Origin: Listeria innocua
GTDB taxonomy: Bacteria; Bacillota; Bacilli; Lactobacillales; Listeriaceae
Direction: 5' to 3'
NCBI RefSeq assembly: GCF_028596125.1
Contig: NZ_CP117229.1
Coordinates: forward strand, 728,001 to 792,000
DNA length: 64,000 bases
This document shows positions 22,717 through 32,662 of this stretch, piece after piece. The first letter of the stretch is position 1, and the number at the start of each line of letters is the position of its first letter. Made by a program: the position numbers and the translations under genes. The notes beneath the pieces were generated by a model. That model made no database searches. It was not told the origin of the DNA and saw only the letters and a program-made list of their open reading frames with translations.

Positions 22717-25533
22717 TTATGAAAGTACTTCTGGTTGAATTTCGTTCAAAATATCATACAAATAACAAAGTTCATCATTTGTAAGCTTTAAGTTCATTTT
22801 GTAGATGACTTCTTTATTTGTTTGTTCTAATGCACTGAAAATATCTGTGTCTAGCATGGTTTTTGGTTCGCGGTAGACTAAACCATCATTTAAAACCATT
22901 CGTTCTAGAGCGCATCCTACATGGATGAGTAAATTAATTTTAAAAGTATTATCCAGTTTGTAACCTAGTTTTTTCTCTAATACAGTTGCAAAAGAGCTCA
23001 GAATTTCGATTGTTTTCTTTGGATTAAGATAGGTTAGAAATTCATTAAGGCTTTCTTCGATAATTTCTTTTGCGATTCGACCAGTTTCGCCTTTTTTAAC
23101 AATAATGTTGCGTTGTTTAACTAGGCTAACTAATTGTTCTTCACCGTCAATGCCAAAAAGTCGTTCAAGCGGGATGAAGGGGATTTGGATTTTTGGATCT
23201 TGAATTCCGACAGCCATTAAAATATCGTTTTCTTCTTGTAGCTGTTCTAATCTTGTATCCATTTCATGTAAACCGATTGGGATGACTTTGATGGCGTCGG
23301 TTGTGATAGTATCTAAAATATTTTCAATAAATAGTTGAAGTTTTTCAGCAGTTCCTTCGCCAGTCGCACAAATAGTAACGATAGCGTGTGGTTTTTGATT
23401 GGAATCGAGTGTGTCATCATCAGAATTATAACCCCCGTAGCCACGGAAATCTTTCAGTGAATCGTAAATACTATCTAGCTCCATATCAAGAATGTTTGAT
23501 TTACGTACGGCTTCGATAACTGTCGCGGTTGAAACCATATCAATTGAGCGAACCGGAATGCCCGTACGTTCAGAAATAACTGGAGCAAAACTTGTGAGTG
23601 AGCCCATATCAACAAGTAGAAGTAGACCACGTCCCATATCCATTTCTTTCGCTCGTTCAGTCAGCTTATCCAGCACGATTTTCGGACTTTGGTCAAGCGG
23701 CATATCAATTCCTTCGACCAATCCTTCGCCGAGTAATTTTTTCGCAACGCTAACCATACTACTAGCGGTATTATTTCCATGAGTAGCAACAAGTACAGCA
23801 ACGCGCGCATTTTCTTGTTCTTTAAGCAAGGAGCTAATGAGAAGGGTTAGATACATTACTTCCATATTTGGAACGCGAATGTGGAAAGTAGCCTCAATAT
23901 CATCTTTAATTTCACGAGATAATTCATATGCTTCAGGTTGATCATTAACCACATTTTCGATATTCGTGTATTTTAACGGTTTGTTACTTTCAATGCGTTT
24001 AATAAAGGAAGTCAAGTGCAGACTAAAGGCGAGTAAGAAGCGCTCATTTAACTTTTTGCCTAGCTGATGCTCGATTCTTTGTTCAATACCTTCTGCAAAA
24101 TTAAGGATTTCTTCATTCACGATTTTTAAAATATTTTCGCGATTATGGATGGTGTTTTTGAATTTGTTATAGAAACTGTTGAGGTGAATATCAATATCCA
24201 TCTTGATAAATTTCTTAATATCGTCATCTTCTACACCTTGATCCATTAAAATAGAAGCTTTATCTTCAATAATTTTATAAAGATTGAAGTTTGGCTCATA
24301 TTCGTCGGAAGTAATTAACGTGTTGTTTAGCTCAGGGAAAATCGTCGTGTAAGGCTCTAGATATTCCGCGATGGCTTGAAGTTCTTTGCGCCGATTACTA
24401 AAGTGGAAAAAGCCATCTTTAATATTTATCGGTAAAGTTTTAAAATCGATTAAAATTTCATCGTCTTTATCAAAACTGTTTAAAAAACCTTGCGCACAAA
24501 CGAGTTGAATGTTTGATTTCAACTGGCCGATATTGCCGTAAGTAGTATTACCAATCAGCGCTTTCGCGGCCTCATCTTCAATCCGAATCGGTTTATTTAC
24601 ACGGTGCGCCTCGCTAGAAAGTAAGTATTTAAGCAGTTCCACTCGTTCAAAAGCAGTTCTTTCTTCTAAGCTTGGTAAAGTAATAATAATCGGAATACGA
24701 CGCATAAATGTTTTTAATAAGGAAGATTCCGGATTTTCTGTCGTTGCTCCAATAATTAAAACATTGGATTTTCGAGTTCGGTCAGTTTCGCCGAGTTTGT
24801 TATAGGTACCAGAGTCCATCAGATAAAAAATCATTTCTTGCCCTTCTGGAGGGAGACGATGAATTTCATCGAGGAATAAAATACCTCCTTCTGCTTTTTC
24901 AACGAGTCCGCCTTTATCATTTTCCGCACCAGTAAAGGCACCTTTGACATGACCAAAAATATGGGACATCAGGAGTTGCGGGTTATTATAATAATCGGCA
25001 CAGTTGAAAATAATAAAAGGGGCATCAGCCGGCAATCGTTTGGCATGTTGCGAGAAACGATACATTAAGTTAGCGAACAATGTTTTACCCACACCAGTTT
25101 GTCCAAGAATCATTGTATGTAAGCCGTTTGGTGGATAAAGTACTGCTGCTTTGGCTTGTTCGACAGGGGTTTTAAGGCTATCATTTACGCCAATTAAATC
25201 ATCGAAAGGGCTTCTTTCAACGATACTTGGCTTTAAAATTTTCAGAAGTGCTTCACAACTTTCAAATTCTAGTTCGTTATCTGAAAGCACGCGGCCAATT
25301 TCTTCTTCCACCGTTCGTTTCGGAAAATAAAGCACTGGTCGCCCAACGATTTTAATAATTTTGCCTTGTCTATGGAGTTCATTTAATTCCATGCTGACGT
25401 TATTTCTTAAAATATCTAATGTTTCTGAAATAGTAGTTGCAGTAAAGCCTTCATTATTTTCTAGTTGCTCACGAATCGACTTAGTTGAAGGGTTTTCTAA
25501 AATAAATTCATAAATACGGTCAATACGCTTCAA
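22717..25533 (-). CDS. manR: ManR, LevR-type sigma-54 activator with PRD and EII domains
   Basis: 938 residues. Winged helix (1-70), AAA+ domain with Walker A GQTGVGKT (144-151), GAFTGA sigma-54 loop (198-203) and Walker B ILFLDEIH (218-225). PRD1 carries His506, the EIIA-Man-like domain His585 (ATHGNN), the EIIB-like domain Cys722 (TICATGEG) and PRD2 His871 (LIHVGCALERM). His506, His585 and His871 agree with the phosphorylation sites I recall for L. monocytogenes ManR (lmo0785). It activates sigma-54-dependent mannose PTS operons and is controlled by PTS phosphorylation. It is transcribed in the same direction as, and just upstream of, the mpo operon. Confidence 0.95.
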   Translation of the reverse strand: MKRIDRIYEFILENPSTKSIREQLENNEGFTATTISETLDILRNNVSMELNELHRQGKIIKIVGRPVLYFPKRTVEEEIGRVLSDNELEFESCEALLKILKPSIVERSPFDDLIGVNDSLKTPVEQAKAAVLYPPNGLHTMILGQTGVGKTLFANLMYRFSQHAKRLPADAPFIIFNCADYYNNPQLLMSHIFGHVKGAFTGAENDKGGLVEKAEGGILFLDEIHRLPPEGQEMIFYLMDSGTYNKLGETDRTRKSNVLIIGATTENPESSLLKTFMRRIPIIITLPSLEERTAFERVELLKYLLSSEAHRVNKPIRIEDEAAKALIGNTTYGNIGQLKSNIQLVCAQGFLNSFDKDDEILIDFKTLPINIKDGFFHFSNRRKELQAIAEYLEPYTTIFPELNNTLITSDEYEPNFNLYKIIEDKASILMDQGVEDDDIKKFIKMDIDIHLNSFYNKFKNTIHNRENILKIVNEEILNFAEGIEQRIEHQLGKKLNERFLLAFSLHLTSFIKRIESNKPLKYTNIENVVNDQPEAYELSREIKDDIEATFHIRVPNMEVMYLTLLISSLLKEQENARVAVLVATHGNNTASSMVSVAKKLLGEGLVEGIDMPLDQSPKIVLDKLTERAKEMDMGRGLLLLVDMGSLTSFAPVISERTGIPVRSIDMVSTATVIEAVRKSNILDMELDSIYDSLKDFRGYGGYNSDDDTLDSNQKPHAIVTICATGEGTAEKLQLFIENILDTITTDAIKVIPIGLHEMDTRLEQLQEENDILMAVGIQDPKIQIPFIPLERLFGIDGEEQLVSLVKQRNIIVKKGETGRIAKEIIEESLNEFLTYLNPKKTIEILSSFATVLEKKLGYKLDNTFKINLLIHVGCALERMVLNDGLVYREPKTMLDTDIFSALEQTNKEVIYKMNLKLTNDELCYLYDILNEIQPEVLS

Positions 25534-25549
25534 TTATAAAACCTCCAAT

Positions 25550-25596
25550 TAGTGTATTGAAAAACGGAGTGTGTATTGAATGATGCTAATACACTC
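25550..25596. repeat. AATACACT-type repeats upstream of manR
   Basis: TCAATACACTA (minus strand, 25550-25560), TCAATACACA (minus strand, about 25570-25579) and CTAATACACTC (plus strand, 25586-25596) resemble the TTAATACACTA words in front of the mpo operon. They could be self-binding sites of ManR. Confidence 0.4.
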
Positions 25597-25661
25597 TAGA
25601 ATTCTGTATTTATCTTAGCATTCCTAGTGAAAATGTCAATGATTATTTGCTTAAAATCAAA

Positions 25662-25690
25662 TTGACTCCCCGCTCGGATAGTACTATTAT
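25662..25690 (+). promoter_or_regulatory. Promoter of azoR
   Basis: TTGACT (25662-25667), 17-bp spacer, TATTAT (25685-25690). Confidence 0.65.
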
Positions 25691-25728
25691 ATAGAAGGAA
25701 CAAATAAAATCAATGAGGTGTTTTCATA

Positions 25729-26364
25729 ATGTCAAAAGTACTATTTATTAAAGCGTCACCACTTCCAAATGAAGTATCCAGAAGTTCGCAAGTAGCAGCT
25801 ACTTTCATCGACGAATACAAAGCGAAAAATCCGTCTGATACAGTAGAAGAATTAGTTTTATATAATACAGAAGTTCCGTTATTAGATTTAGAATTAATGA
25901 CAGCTGGCCGCGAATTACAAGCAGGTAAAGCATTTACTGATTTAGCTCCAGATGTACAAAAAAGATTAAATGCCTACAATGCGCTTACAGAGCAATTCTT
26001 AGCAGCAGACAAATATGTATTCGTTTTCCCACTTTGGAACCTTGGAATCCCGCCACTTTTAAAAGCTTATGTAGACACTTTTGTTATTGCTGGTAAATCA
26101 TTCCGCTATACAGAACACGGCCCAGAAGCACTTTTAAAAGGTAAAAAAGCGATTTTGATTCATGGTAGCGGTGGTATTTATTCTGCTGGACCAACAAGTT
26201 CATTTACTCACGGAGAACCTTATTTGCGCACAATTTTACAATTTATCGGTATTGATGTAGTACCATCTATTTTTGTGGAAGGTATTGACCACAATCCAAG
26301 CAAAGAAGCGGAAATCGTTGCAGCTGCTAAAGCGGTAGCGCATGAAAGTGCTGCTGAATTCTAA
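25729..26364 (+). CDS. azoR: FMN-dependent NADH azoreductase
   Basis: 211 residues of the AcpD/AzoR flavodoxin-like fold: IKASPLPNEVSRSSQVAATFIDEY at the N terminus binds FMN phosphate, FPLWNLGIPPLLKAYVDTF near 100 and HGSGGIYS near 144 complete the site. It reduces azo bonds and, physiologically, quinones. GAGGTG precedes the ATG. Monocistronic. Confidence 0.9.
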   Translation: MSKVLFIKASPLPNEVSRSSQVAATFIDEYKAKNPSDTVEELVLYNTEVPLLDLELMTAGRELQAGKAFTDLAPDVQKRLNAYNALTEQFLAADKYVFVFPLWNLGIPPLLKAYVDTFVIAGKSFRYTEHGPEALLKGKKAILIHGSGGIYSAGPTSSFTHGEPYLRTILQFIGIDVVPSIFVEGIDHNPSKEAEIVAAAKAVAHESAAEF

Positions 26365-26497
26365 AAAAGTTTGTGAAAAATAGTTTTTAATATTAAATGT
26401 TAATATAGTATTATCAACTGTCTAGACCAATAAAAACATATAAAAAGATTGCTAATCCCTTTATAAATTGGTAAAGTAGAGAAGTAGATTGATGGAT

Positions 26498-26530
26498 AAA
26501 GTGCTGACTCAACTCGGCACTTTATTCTGT
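26498..26530 (+). terminator. Stem-loop between azoR and permease
   Basis: AAAGTGCTGA 26498-26507 pairs with TCGGCACTTT 26514-26523 (one wobble), followed by ATTCTGTTT. It may terminate azoR or act as an attenuator in the permease leader. The rest of this gap is AT-rich without further structure I can support. Confidence 0.5.
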
Positions 26531-26557
26531 TTAGTTACTCGAAAGGGATGAATAGAG

Positions 26558-27934
26558 ATGGAAGAGCAAAAAGAAGAATTGCAAAGAGGACTGAAAAATA
26601 GACATATTCAGTTGATTGCGATTGGCGGAGCAATTGGTACAGGGCTTTTTCTAGGAGCAGGGAAGTCAATTCATTTAGCCGGACCTTCTATCATGTTAGT
26701 TTACTTAATTATTGGGGCTATTTTATTCTTTGTTATGAGAGCTTTGGGAGAATTATTAATACATAATCCAACAACAGGATCTTTTACCGAATTTGCGGAA
26801 CAATTTATCGGACCGTGGGCTGGCTTTATTACTGGTTGGACTTACTGGTTTTGCTGGATTGTAACCGGAATTGCAGAAATCACAGCAGTTGGAATGTACG
26901 TGAAGTTTTGGGTACCTGATTTACCTCAGTGGATTCCAGCATTAGGTTGTGTTTTAATTTTACTATTATTTAACTTAGCTACAGTCAAAGCTTTTGGCGA
27001 AATTGAGTTTTGGTTTGCGATTATTAAAGTGGTTGTTATTATCGCTTTAATCGTAATCGGATTTGTACTTGTATTTATTGGTTATAAACATGGAACTAGT
27101 ACAGCATCATTTTCTAATTTAATTGATTATGGTGGCTTTTTCCCAAATGGAGTAGCTGGATTTTTACTCGCGTTCCAAATGGCGACCTTCTCGTTTGTTG
27201 GGATTGAACTTGTTGGGGTGACAGCGGGAGAAGCAGATGATCCAGAGCGGACACTTCCAAAAGCAATCAATAATATTCCAATCCGGATTTTGATTTTCTA
27301 TATTGGTGCTTTATTAGTACTAATGTCCATTTATCCGTGGAGTAATATTGATCCAGACACAAGTCCATTCGTTAGTGTGTTTACGATGATTGGGATTCCG
27401 GCCGCGGCAGGAATTATTAATTTCGTTGTATTAACAGCCGCGATGTCTTCTTGTAATAGTGGTATTTTTAGTACTAGTCGGATGCTTTATACACTTTCAG
27501 CAGAAGGAAAAGCACCGAAGAAAATGCACCACTTAAGTTCAAATGGAGTGCCAGCAACCGCGTTAATCACTTCTACAGCATGCTTACTTATCGGTGTATT
27601 TTTAAACTATATTCTACCAGAGCAAGTATTTATTTTAGTTACAAGTATCGCAACGATTTGCTTTATCTGGGTTTGGGGCATTATTTTAGTGGCACATTTA
27701 CGTTTCCGTCATAAACATCCGGAAATCTCTGCCAAAAGTAAATTTAAAATGCCATTATCGCCATTTATGAACTGGGTGAGTTTGATTTTCTTTGCAGGAT
27801 TATTGATTATTCTAGGATTTGCAGCTGATACACGTATCGCTTTATTTGTAACTCCAGTATGGTTCTTAATTCTAGCTATAGCTTATCAAATTTTAAAAGC
27901 ATCAAACCGAAAGACAAAAATTAGACATAATTAA
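26558..27934 (+). CDS. Amino acid permease (APC superfamily, AAT family)
   Basis: 458 residues with twelve hydrophobic segments. LKNRHIQLIAIGGAIGTGLFLGAGKSI is the AAT-family signature in TM1; EFWFAIIKVVVIIALIVIG follows around TM5. Substrate may be proline, GABA, alanine or an aromatic amino acid; the sequence alone does not decide. AAAGGGATG precedes the ATG. Confidence 0.85.
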   Translation: MEEQKEELQRGLKNRHIQLIAIGGAIGTGLFLGAGKSIHLAGPSIMLVYLIIGAILFFVMRALGELLIHNPTTGSFTEFAEQFIGPWAGFITGWTYWFCWIVTGIAEITAVGMYVKFWVPDLPQWIPALGCVLILLLFNLATVKAFGEIEFWFAIIKVVVIIALIVIGFVLVFIGYKHGTSTASFSNLIDYGGFFPNGVAGFLLAFQMATFSFVGIELVGVTAGEADDPERTLPKAINNIPIRILIFYIGALLVLMSIYPWSNIDPDTSPFVSVFTMIGIPAAAGIINFVVLTAAMSSCNSGIFSTSRMLYTLSAEGKAPKKMHHLSSNGVPATALITSTACLLIGVFLNYILPEQVFILVTSIATICFIWVWGIILVAHLRFRHKHPEISAKSKFKMPLSPFMNWVSLIFFAGLLIILGFAADTRIALFVTPVWFLILAIAYQILKASNRKTKIRHN

Positions 27935-27942
27935 CGAGAATA

Positions 27943-27989
27943 CAGTCATTCGCTAAAGAAAGCAGTTTTAGCGGGTGACTGCTTTTTTT
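27943..27989 (+). terminator. Terminator of the permease
   Basis: CAGTCA-TT-CGCTAAA (27943-27957) pairs with TTTAGCG-GG-TGACTG (27967-27981) and eight T follow. Confidence 0.85.
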
Positions 27990-28082
27990 TGAAGCAAAAA
28001 TAGCTCCGCGAAATTCTTTACAAATCAAAAAAATCGTGTAGAATGATAGGTGTTTAGAGGTTTTGATGCCTTTACGCATTTC

Positions 28083-28098
28083 GAGTGAGTACTCACTC
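28083..28098. promoter_or_regulatory. Perfect 16-bp palindrome, TetR-type operator
   Basis: GAGTGAGTACTCACTC is fully self-complementary and closely resembles TetR-family boxes such as B. subtilis FadR (TGAATGANTANTCATTCA). It lies about 100 bp upstream of the giant activase; no TetR gene is in the window. A second inverted repeat (GATATGT/ACATATC) spans roughly 28147-28170. Confidence 0.7.
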
Positions 28099-28198
28099 AT
28101 TTTTATAAATGCGTACATATGTGAAGCAGTATACAATTAACGAATGATATGTGAATTTCTGTACATATCAAGTAGGGCGTAACGAAAGGGATGAGAAA

Positions 28199-31100
28199 AT
28201 GATTCATGCAGGTTTAGATGTGGGATCAACAACAGCAAAAGCCGTAGCACTTAACGACCAGGGGGATATTTTATTTCAAACGTACCGAAGACATTTTTCC
28301 GACATTAAAAAAGTAACACTAGAAATCATGCAAGATATGCAAAAAAAATGTGGCATGACCGAAATGACATTTAAAATTACAGGGTCTTCAGGCCTTGCCA
28401 TCTCCAAATTTTTGAATGTACCATTTGTGCAAGAAGTAATTGCTTGTACAGAAGCAGTAGAACAGGTCATTCCAGAGACAGATGTAGTCATTGAGCTCGG
28501 GGGGGAAGACGCGAAGATTATTTATTTCAGCGGTGGGATTGAGCAGCGAATGAATAATGCGTGTGCGGGGGGAACTGGTGCTTTTATTGACCAAATCGCC
28601 ACACTACTTCAAACCGATCCAACTGGTTTAAATGAACTAGCGCAAAATGCGAATACGATTTATCCAATCGCTTCTAGATGCGGTGTTTTTGCAAAAACAG
28701 ACGTGCAACCATTACTTAATGAAGGTGCTAGAAAAGAAGATATAGCAGCATCGATTTTTCAAAGTGTCGTTACACAAACCATTAGTGGGCTAGCTTGTGG
28801 ACGCCCAATCCGCGGGAAAGTAGCTTTTCTTGGAGGTCCGCTTACGTTTCTTGATCAATTACGTTATCGTTTTACAGAAACGCTTAAAATGAAAGACAGT
28901 GATATTATCGCACCTCAAAATGCGGAATATTTTATTGCGCTTGGAACTGCTTTTACAGGGCTAAACGATGTACCGATAAAAGTGGCAGATATGATTAATC
29001 GTCTGTCTAACATGGATATGACAACAATGGCGACCGATACGGTTATTTTGCCAGCACTTTTTGAAAATAACGAAGACTTAGAAGATTTTCGGGCACGTCA
29101 TAATCAAATGAAAGCTAAACGGGCGAAGTTGGAAGATTATGAAGGCGACGCTTATTTAGGAATTGATGCCGGTTCAACGACAACGAAATTAATTTTAATG
29201 AGCCAAACCAACGAAATTTTATACTCATTTTATTCAAGCAATAACGGTAATCCACTTCAATCTGTTATTGATGCAACAAGCGATTTATATGAAATCTTAC
29301 CAGAAAAAGTTCGAATAGCGCAGTCTGGAATTACAGGTTACGGCGAGTCGCTTATTAAAGCCGCACTTAAAATTGATGTTGGCGAAATAGAAACCGTAGC
29401 GCATTATCGTGCTGCTCGTGAGTTTTTGCCGGATGTTGATTTTATTTTAGACATTGGCGGACAAGATATGAAATGTATGAAAATTAAAAAAGGGGCACTG
29501 GATAGCTTAATGCTCAATGAAGCTTGTTCAGCCGGATGTGGTTCGTTCCTTGAAACTTTTGCGCAAACACTTAATTTATCCATTGAAGAATTCGCTGCCA
29601 GAGCCTTGGAAGCAAAAGCTCCAGTTGACTTAGGTTCGCGCTGTACGGTGTTCATGAATTCCAAAGTGAAACAAGTGCAAAAAGAAGGCGTTAGTATGGA
29701 AGATTTATCCGCGGGTCTCGCATATTCCGTCGTAAAAAATGCCCTTCAAAAAGTAATTAAACTCCGTAGCCCGAAAGATATTGGTGAAAAAGTCATCGTT
29801 CAAGGCGGAACTTTTTACAATGAATCCGTATTACGTGCTTTTGAGCTTTTAACAGGGCGGGAAGTTGTTCGACCGGATATTGCGGGAATGATGGGGGCTT
29901 ATGGTGCTGCTTTAATCGCCAGGGAACATTATGAAACTGGCGAAGTAACCGAGATGCTCGTACTGGAAAAATTACGTGAATTTAGTGCAGATACGTCGCA
30001 ATCACGTTGTAACCTTTGTAGTAACACATGCCAGTTAACCGTGACAAGATTTGGCGATGACCGGATGTTTGTTAGTGGAAACCGTTGTGAACGCGGCGAA
30101 CGTGTCGAAACAAAACGCAACTTACTACCAAACTTATATGCGTATAAATTAAAACGTACCTTTGATTACAAATCACTGAAAAAATCCGAAGCTACAAGGG
30201 GCACCATTGGCATACCGCGTGCGCTGAATGTTTTTGAAAACTATCCGCTGTGGCATACGATTTTAACAAACTTAGGTTTCCGTGTCGTTTTATCGTCTAA
30301 ATCGTCTAAAAACCTGTATGACAAAGGTATCGAAACGATTGCTTCTGAAGCGGTTTGTTTCCCAGCCAAATTAACACATGGTCATATTATGGATTTAATT
30401 AAGAAAAAAGCGGATCGCATTTTCTATCCATCTGTTGTTTATGAAAAACCAGAATTTGGCGAGGCGACAAATAACTTTAACTGTCCAGTGGTGGCCGGTT
30501 ATCCTGAAGTTATTCGTGTGAATGTGGATGCTTTGGAAGAAAAAAACATCCCGATGATTAGTCCATTTTTAACGTTAGATAATGAAAAAGCATTAATCGA
30601 ACAAATGAGTCTCGCATTCCCAGAAATTCCAGCTGCTGATATGGAAAAAGCAGTCCAAGCTGGATTAGAGGAAGCAGAACTTTGCCGTAAAGATATTCAA
30701 GCTGAAGGAGAAGCGGCACTTACTTATATTAAGAAAAATAAAATTAAAGGAATTGTTCTTGCTGGGCACCCGTATCACATTGATCCAGAAGTGAACCACG
30801 GCATTCCTGAACTTATTACGATGAATGGCATGGCGGTTCTTACCGAAGATTCAATTTCTCATCTTGGTGAAATTGACCATAAACTCCGCGTCGAAAATCA
30901 GTGGAAATATCACGCAAGACTATATCGCGCAGCTAGCTTTACTGCTAAAAGTGAAGATTTAGAATTTGTGCAATTGACGTCATTTGGTTGCGGACTTGAT
31001 GCAATTACGACGGATATGTGCCAAGAAATCATTGAAGGTCATAATAAAGTATATACACTACTTAAAATCGATGAAATCAACAACCTTGGTGCCGCTCGTA

Positions 31101-32626
31101 TTCGCGTACGTTCGTTAAAAGCAGCAATGGAAGAACGTGAGAAAAACAATGTGAAACCAGGAATTATGGCAAAACCAAAAGAACGACCATTATTTACAAA
31201 GGAAATGAAGAAAACCTATACTATTTTAGCGCCACAGCTAGCTCCGACCCATTTTGAAATGTTAGAAGCAGCTTGTAAAGTGGGCGGTTATAACTTGGAA
31301 GTGTTACCAGCAGTTACGCCTCGCGCGGTTGATGAGGGGTTACGTTACGTAAATAATGATGCATGTTATCCGGCGATTTTAACTATCGGACAAATGATGG
31401 ATGCGCTGAAACATGGTGATTATGATGTGAATAATTTAGCGGTATTGATGACGCAAACGGGCGGAGGATGCCGGGCAACCAACTATATCTCGATGTTGAA
31501 AAAAGCACTTGGAGAAGCTGGCCTTGACCATATCCCAGTTATTTCGCTTAATGCTAATGGGTTAGAAAAACAACCAGGTTTTAAAATGACGCCAAAAGTT
31601 CTCATTCGTTTCTTGGCTGGAATTAGTTTAGGTGATGCCCTCGACCGAATGCTATACCGAACCAGACCATATGAAGTCGAACCAGGAAGTGCGAATAAAC
31701 TATTCCGTAAATACCTTGATGCCGGACGTGCTCTAATGGAAAATTATTCCTTCGTAGCATATAAAAAATTAGCAAACGAAATGGTTCGCGCTTTTGATAA
31801 CCTGCCAATTACAAATGAAGTGAAACCAAGAGTTGGTGTGGTTGGAGAAATTCTCGTGAAATTCCATCCCGGGGCTAATAATAATATTGTTGATGTCATT
31901 GAAGACGAGGGCGGAGAAGCGGTTGTTCCAGACTTAACAGATTTCATTTTATATTGTTGTTATGACGATCATTTTGCAGCGAATACTTTCGGACGTTCCA
32001 AAGTAAAATCATTCGCGAAACAAAGCGTTGCGATTCCGCTCATTAATCAATTCCGCAAACCAGTGACAGATGCGCTGAAGAAAAGTGAACGCTTTGAAGC
32101 ACCAGCAAGTATCGAATCTATTGCTGAAAAAGCGAGCCAATTACTATCACTCGGAAATAAAATGGGTGAAGGCTGGTTCTTAACAGGAGAAATGTTTGAA
32201 TTACTCGATAGTAACGTACCAAATATCGCGTGCTTACAACCATTTGCTTGTTTGCCAAACCATATTACCGGTCGAGGGATGATTAAAGGACTCAAAAAAA
32301 TGTATCCAGAAGCTAACATCATGTCGATTGACTACGATGCCGGATCAAGTTCTGTGAATCAACTAAATCGAATCAAACTAATGCTCTCCATCGCCAGAAA
32401 ACAACTAGAAACGACAGAAGTTATCACCGAAAAAGAAACCAATACACGATTTAACCCAAGAGAAAAAATCCTTGGTAAAGCAAAACAAGTAAGAGAAAGC
32501 GCCCCAGTCGAAATGATTGGAAACAAAGTGAAACAAGCGCGCGATGCAGATCCAGTTGGCGCGATAGCTCAGAAAGTAAAGCACGTAGCTTCTAGCAATG
32601 AGCATGTCCAAACCGATAATGATTAA
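28199..32626 (+). CDS. Giant HgdC/BadF-type activase with DUF2229 and dehydratase-like C terminus
   Basis: 1475 residues from the ATG at 28199 (AAAGGGATGAG upstream); an upstream GTG lies in the leader repeat. Two ASKHA ATPase domains in tandem: GLDVGSTTAKAVAL with NACAGGTGAF and RCGVFAKTDVQ, then GIDAGSTTTKLILM with NEACSAGCGSF and RCTVFMNSKVKQ. The Cys are those that bridge a [4Fe-4S] cluster in HgdC. A Cys-rich block follows (CNLCSNTC...CERGER, about 620-655), then DUF2229 (GIPRALNVFENYPLWHTIL) and a C-terminal region with NNDACYPAI and QTGGGCRATNY resembling HgdA/B or double-cubane-cluster proteins. The tail has imperfect repeats (GKAKQVRESAP, GNKVKQARDADP, AQKVKHV). Probably ATP-driven low-potential electron transfer; substrate unknown. 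No separate dehydratase gene is nearby. Confidence 0.85.
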   Translation: MIHAGLDVGSTTAKAVALNDQGDILFQTYRRHFSDIKKVTLEIMQDMQKKCGMTEMTFKITGSSGLAISKFLNVPFVQEVIACTEAVEQVIPETDVVIELGGEDAKIIYFSGGIEQRMNNACAGGTGAFIDQIATLLQTDPTGLNELAQNANTIYPIASRCGVFAKTDVQPLLNEGARKEDIAASIFQSVVTQTISGLACGRPIRGKVAFLGGPLTFLDQLRYRFTETLKMKDSDIIAPQNAEYFIALGTAFTGLNDVPIKVADMINRLSNMDMTTMATDTVILPALFENNEDLEDFRARHNQMKAKRAKLEDYEGDAYLGIDAGSTTTKLILMSQTNEILYSFYSSNNGNPLQSVIDATSDLYEILPEKVRIAQSGITGYGESLIKAALKIDVGEIETVAHYRAAREFLPDVDFILDIGGQDMKCMKIKKGALDSLMLNEACSAGCGSFLETFAQTLNLSIEEFAARALEAKAPVDLGSRCTVFMNSKVKQVQKEGVSMEDLSAGLAYSVVKNALQKVIKLRSPKDIGEKVIVQGGTFYNESVLRAFELLTGREVVRPDIAGMMGAYGAALIAREHYETGEVTEMLVLEKLREFSADTSQSRCNLCSNTCQLTVTRFGDDRMFVSGNRCERGERVETKRNLLPNLYAYKLKRTFDYKSLKKSEATRGTIGIPRALNVFENYPLWHTILTNLGFRVVLSSKSSKNLYDKGIETIASEAVCFPAKLTHGHIMDLIKKKADRIFYPSVVYEKPEFGEATNNFNCPVVAGYPEVIRVNVDALEEKNIPMISPFLTLDNEKALIEQMSLAFPEIPAADMEKAVQAGLEEAELCRKDIQAEGEAALTYIKKNKIKGIVLAGHPYHIDPEVNHGIPELITMNGMAVLTEDSISHLGEIDHKLRVENQWKYHARLYRAASFTAKSEDLEFVQLTSFGCGLDAITTDMCQEIIEGHNKVYTLLKIDEINNLGAARIRVRSLKAAMEEREKNNVKPGIMAKPKERPLFTKEMKKTYTILAPQLAPTHFEMLEAACKVGGYNLEVLPAVTPRAVDEGLRYVNNDACYPAILTIGQMMDALKHGDYDVNNLAVLMTQTGGGCRATNYISMLKKALGEAGLDHIPVISLNANGLEKQPGFKMTPKVLIRFLAGISLGDALDRMLYRTRPYEVEPGSANKLFRKYLDAGRALMENYSFVAYKKLANEMVRAFDNLPITNEVKPRVGVVGEILVKFHPGANNNIVDVIEDEGGEAVVPDLTDFILYCCYDDHFAANTFGRSKVKSFAKQSVAIPLINQFRKPVTDALKKSERFEAPASIESIAEKASQLLSLGNKMGEGWFLTGEMFELLDSNVPNIACLQPFACLPNHITGRGMIKGLKKMYPEANIMSIDYDAGSSSVNQLNRIKLMLSIARKQLETTEVITEKETNTRFNPREKILGKAKQVRESAPVEMIGNKVKQARDADPVGAIAQKVKHVASSNEHVQTDND

Positions 32627-32630
32627 TTAA

Positions 32631-32662
32631 AAAGCCGCCCATCCAACGGGCGGCTTTTTTCT
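32631..32662. terminator. Bidirectional terminator
   Basis: AAAGCCGCCC 32631-32640 and GGGCGGCTTT 32648-32657, perfect stem, 7-base loop, T and A flanks. Confidence 0.95.
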
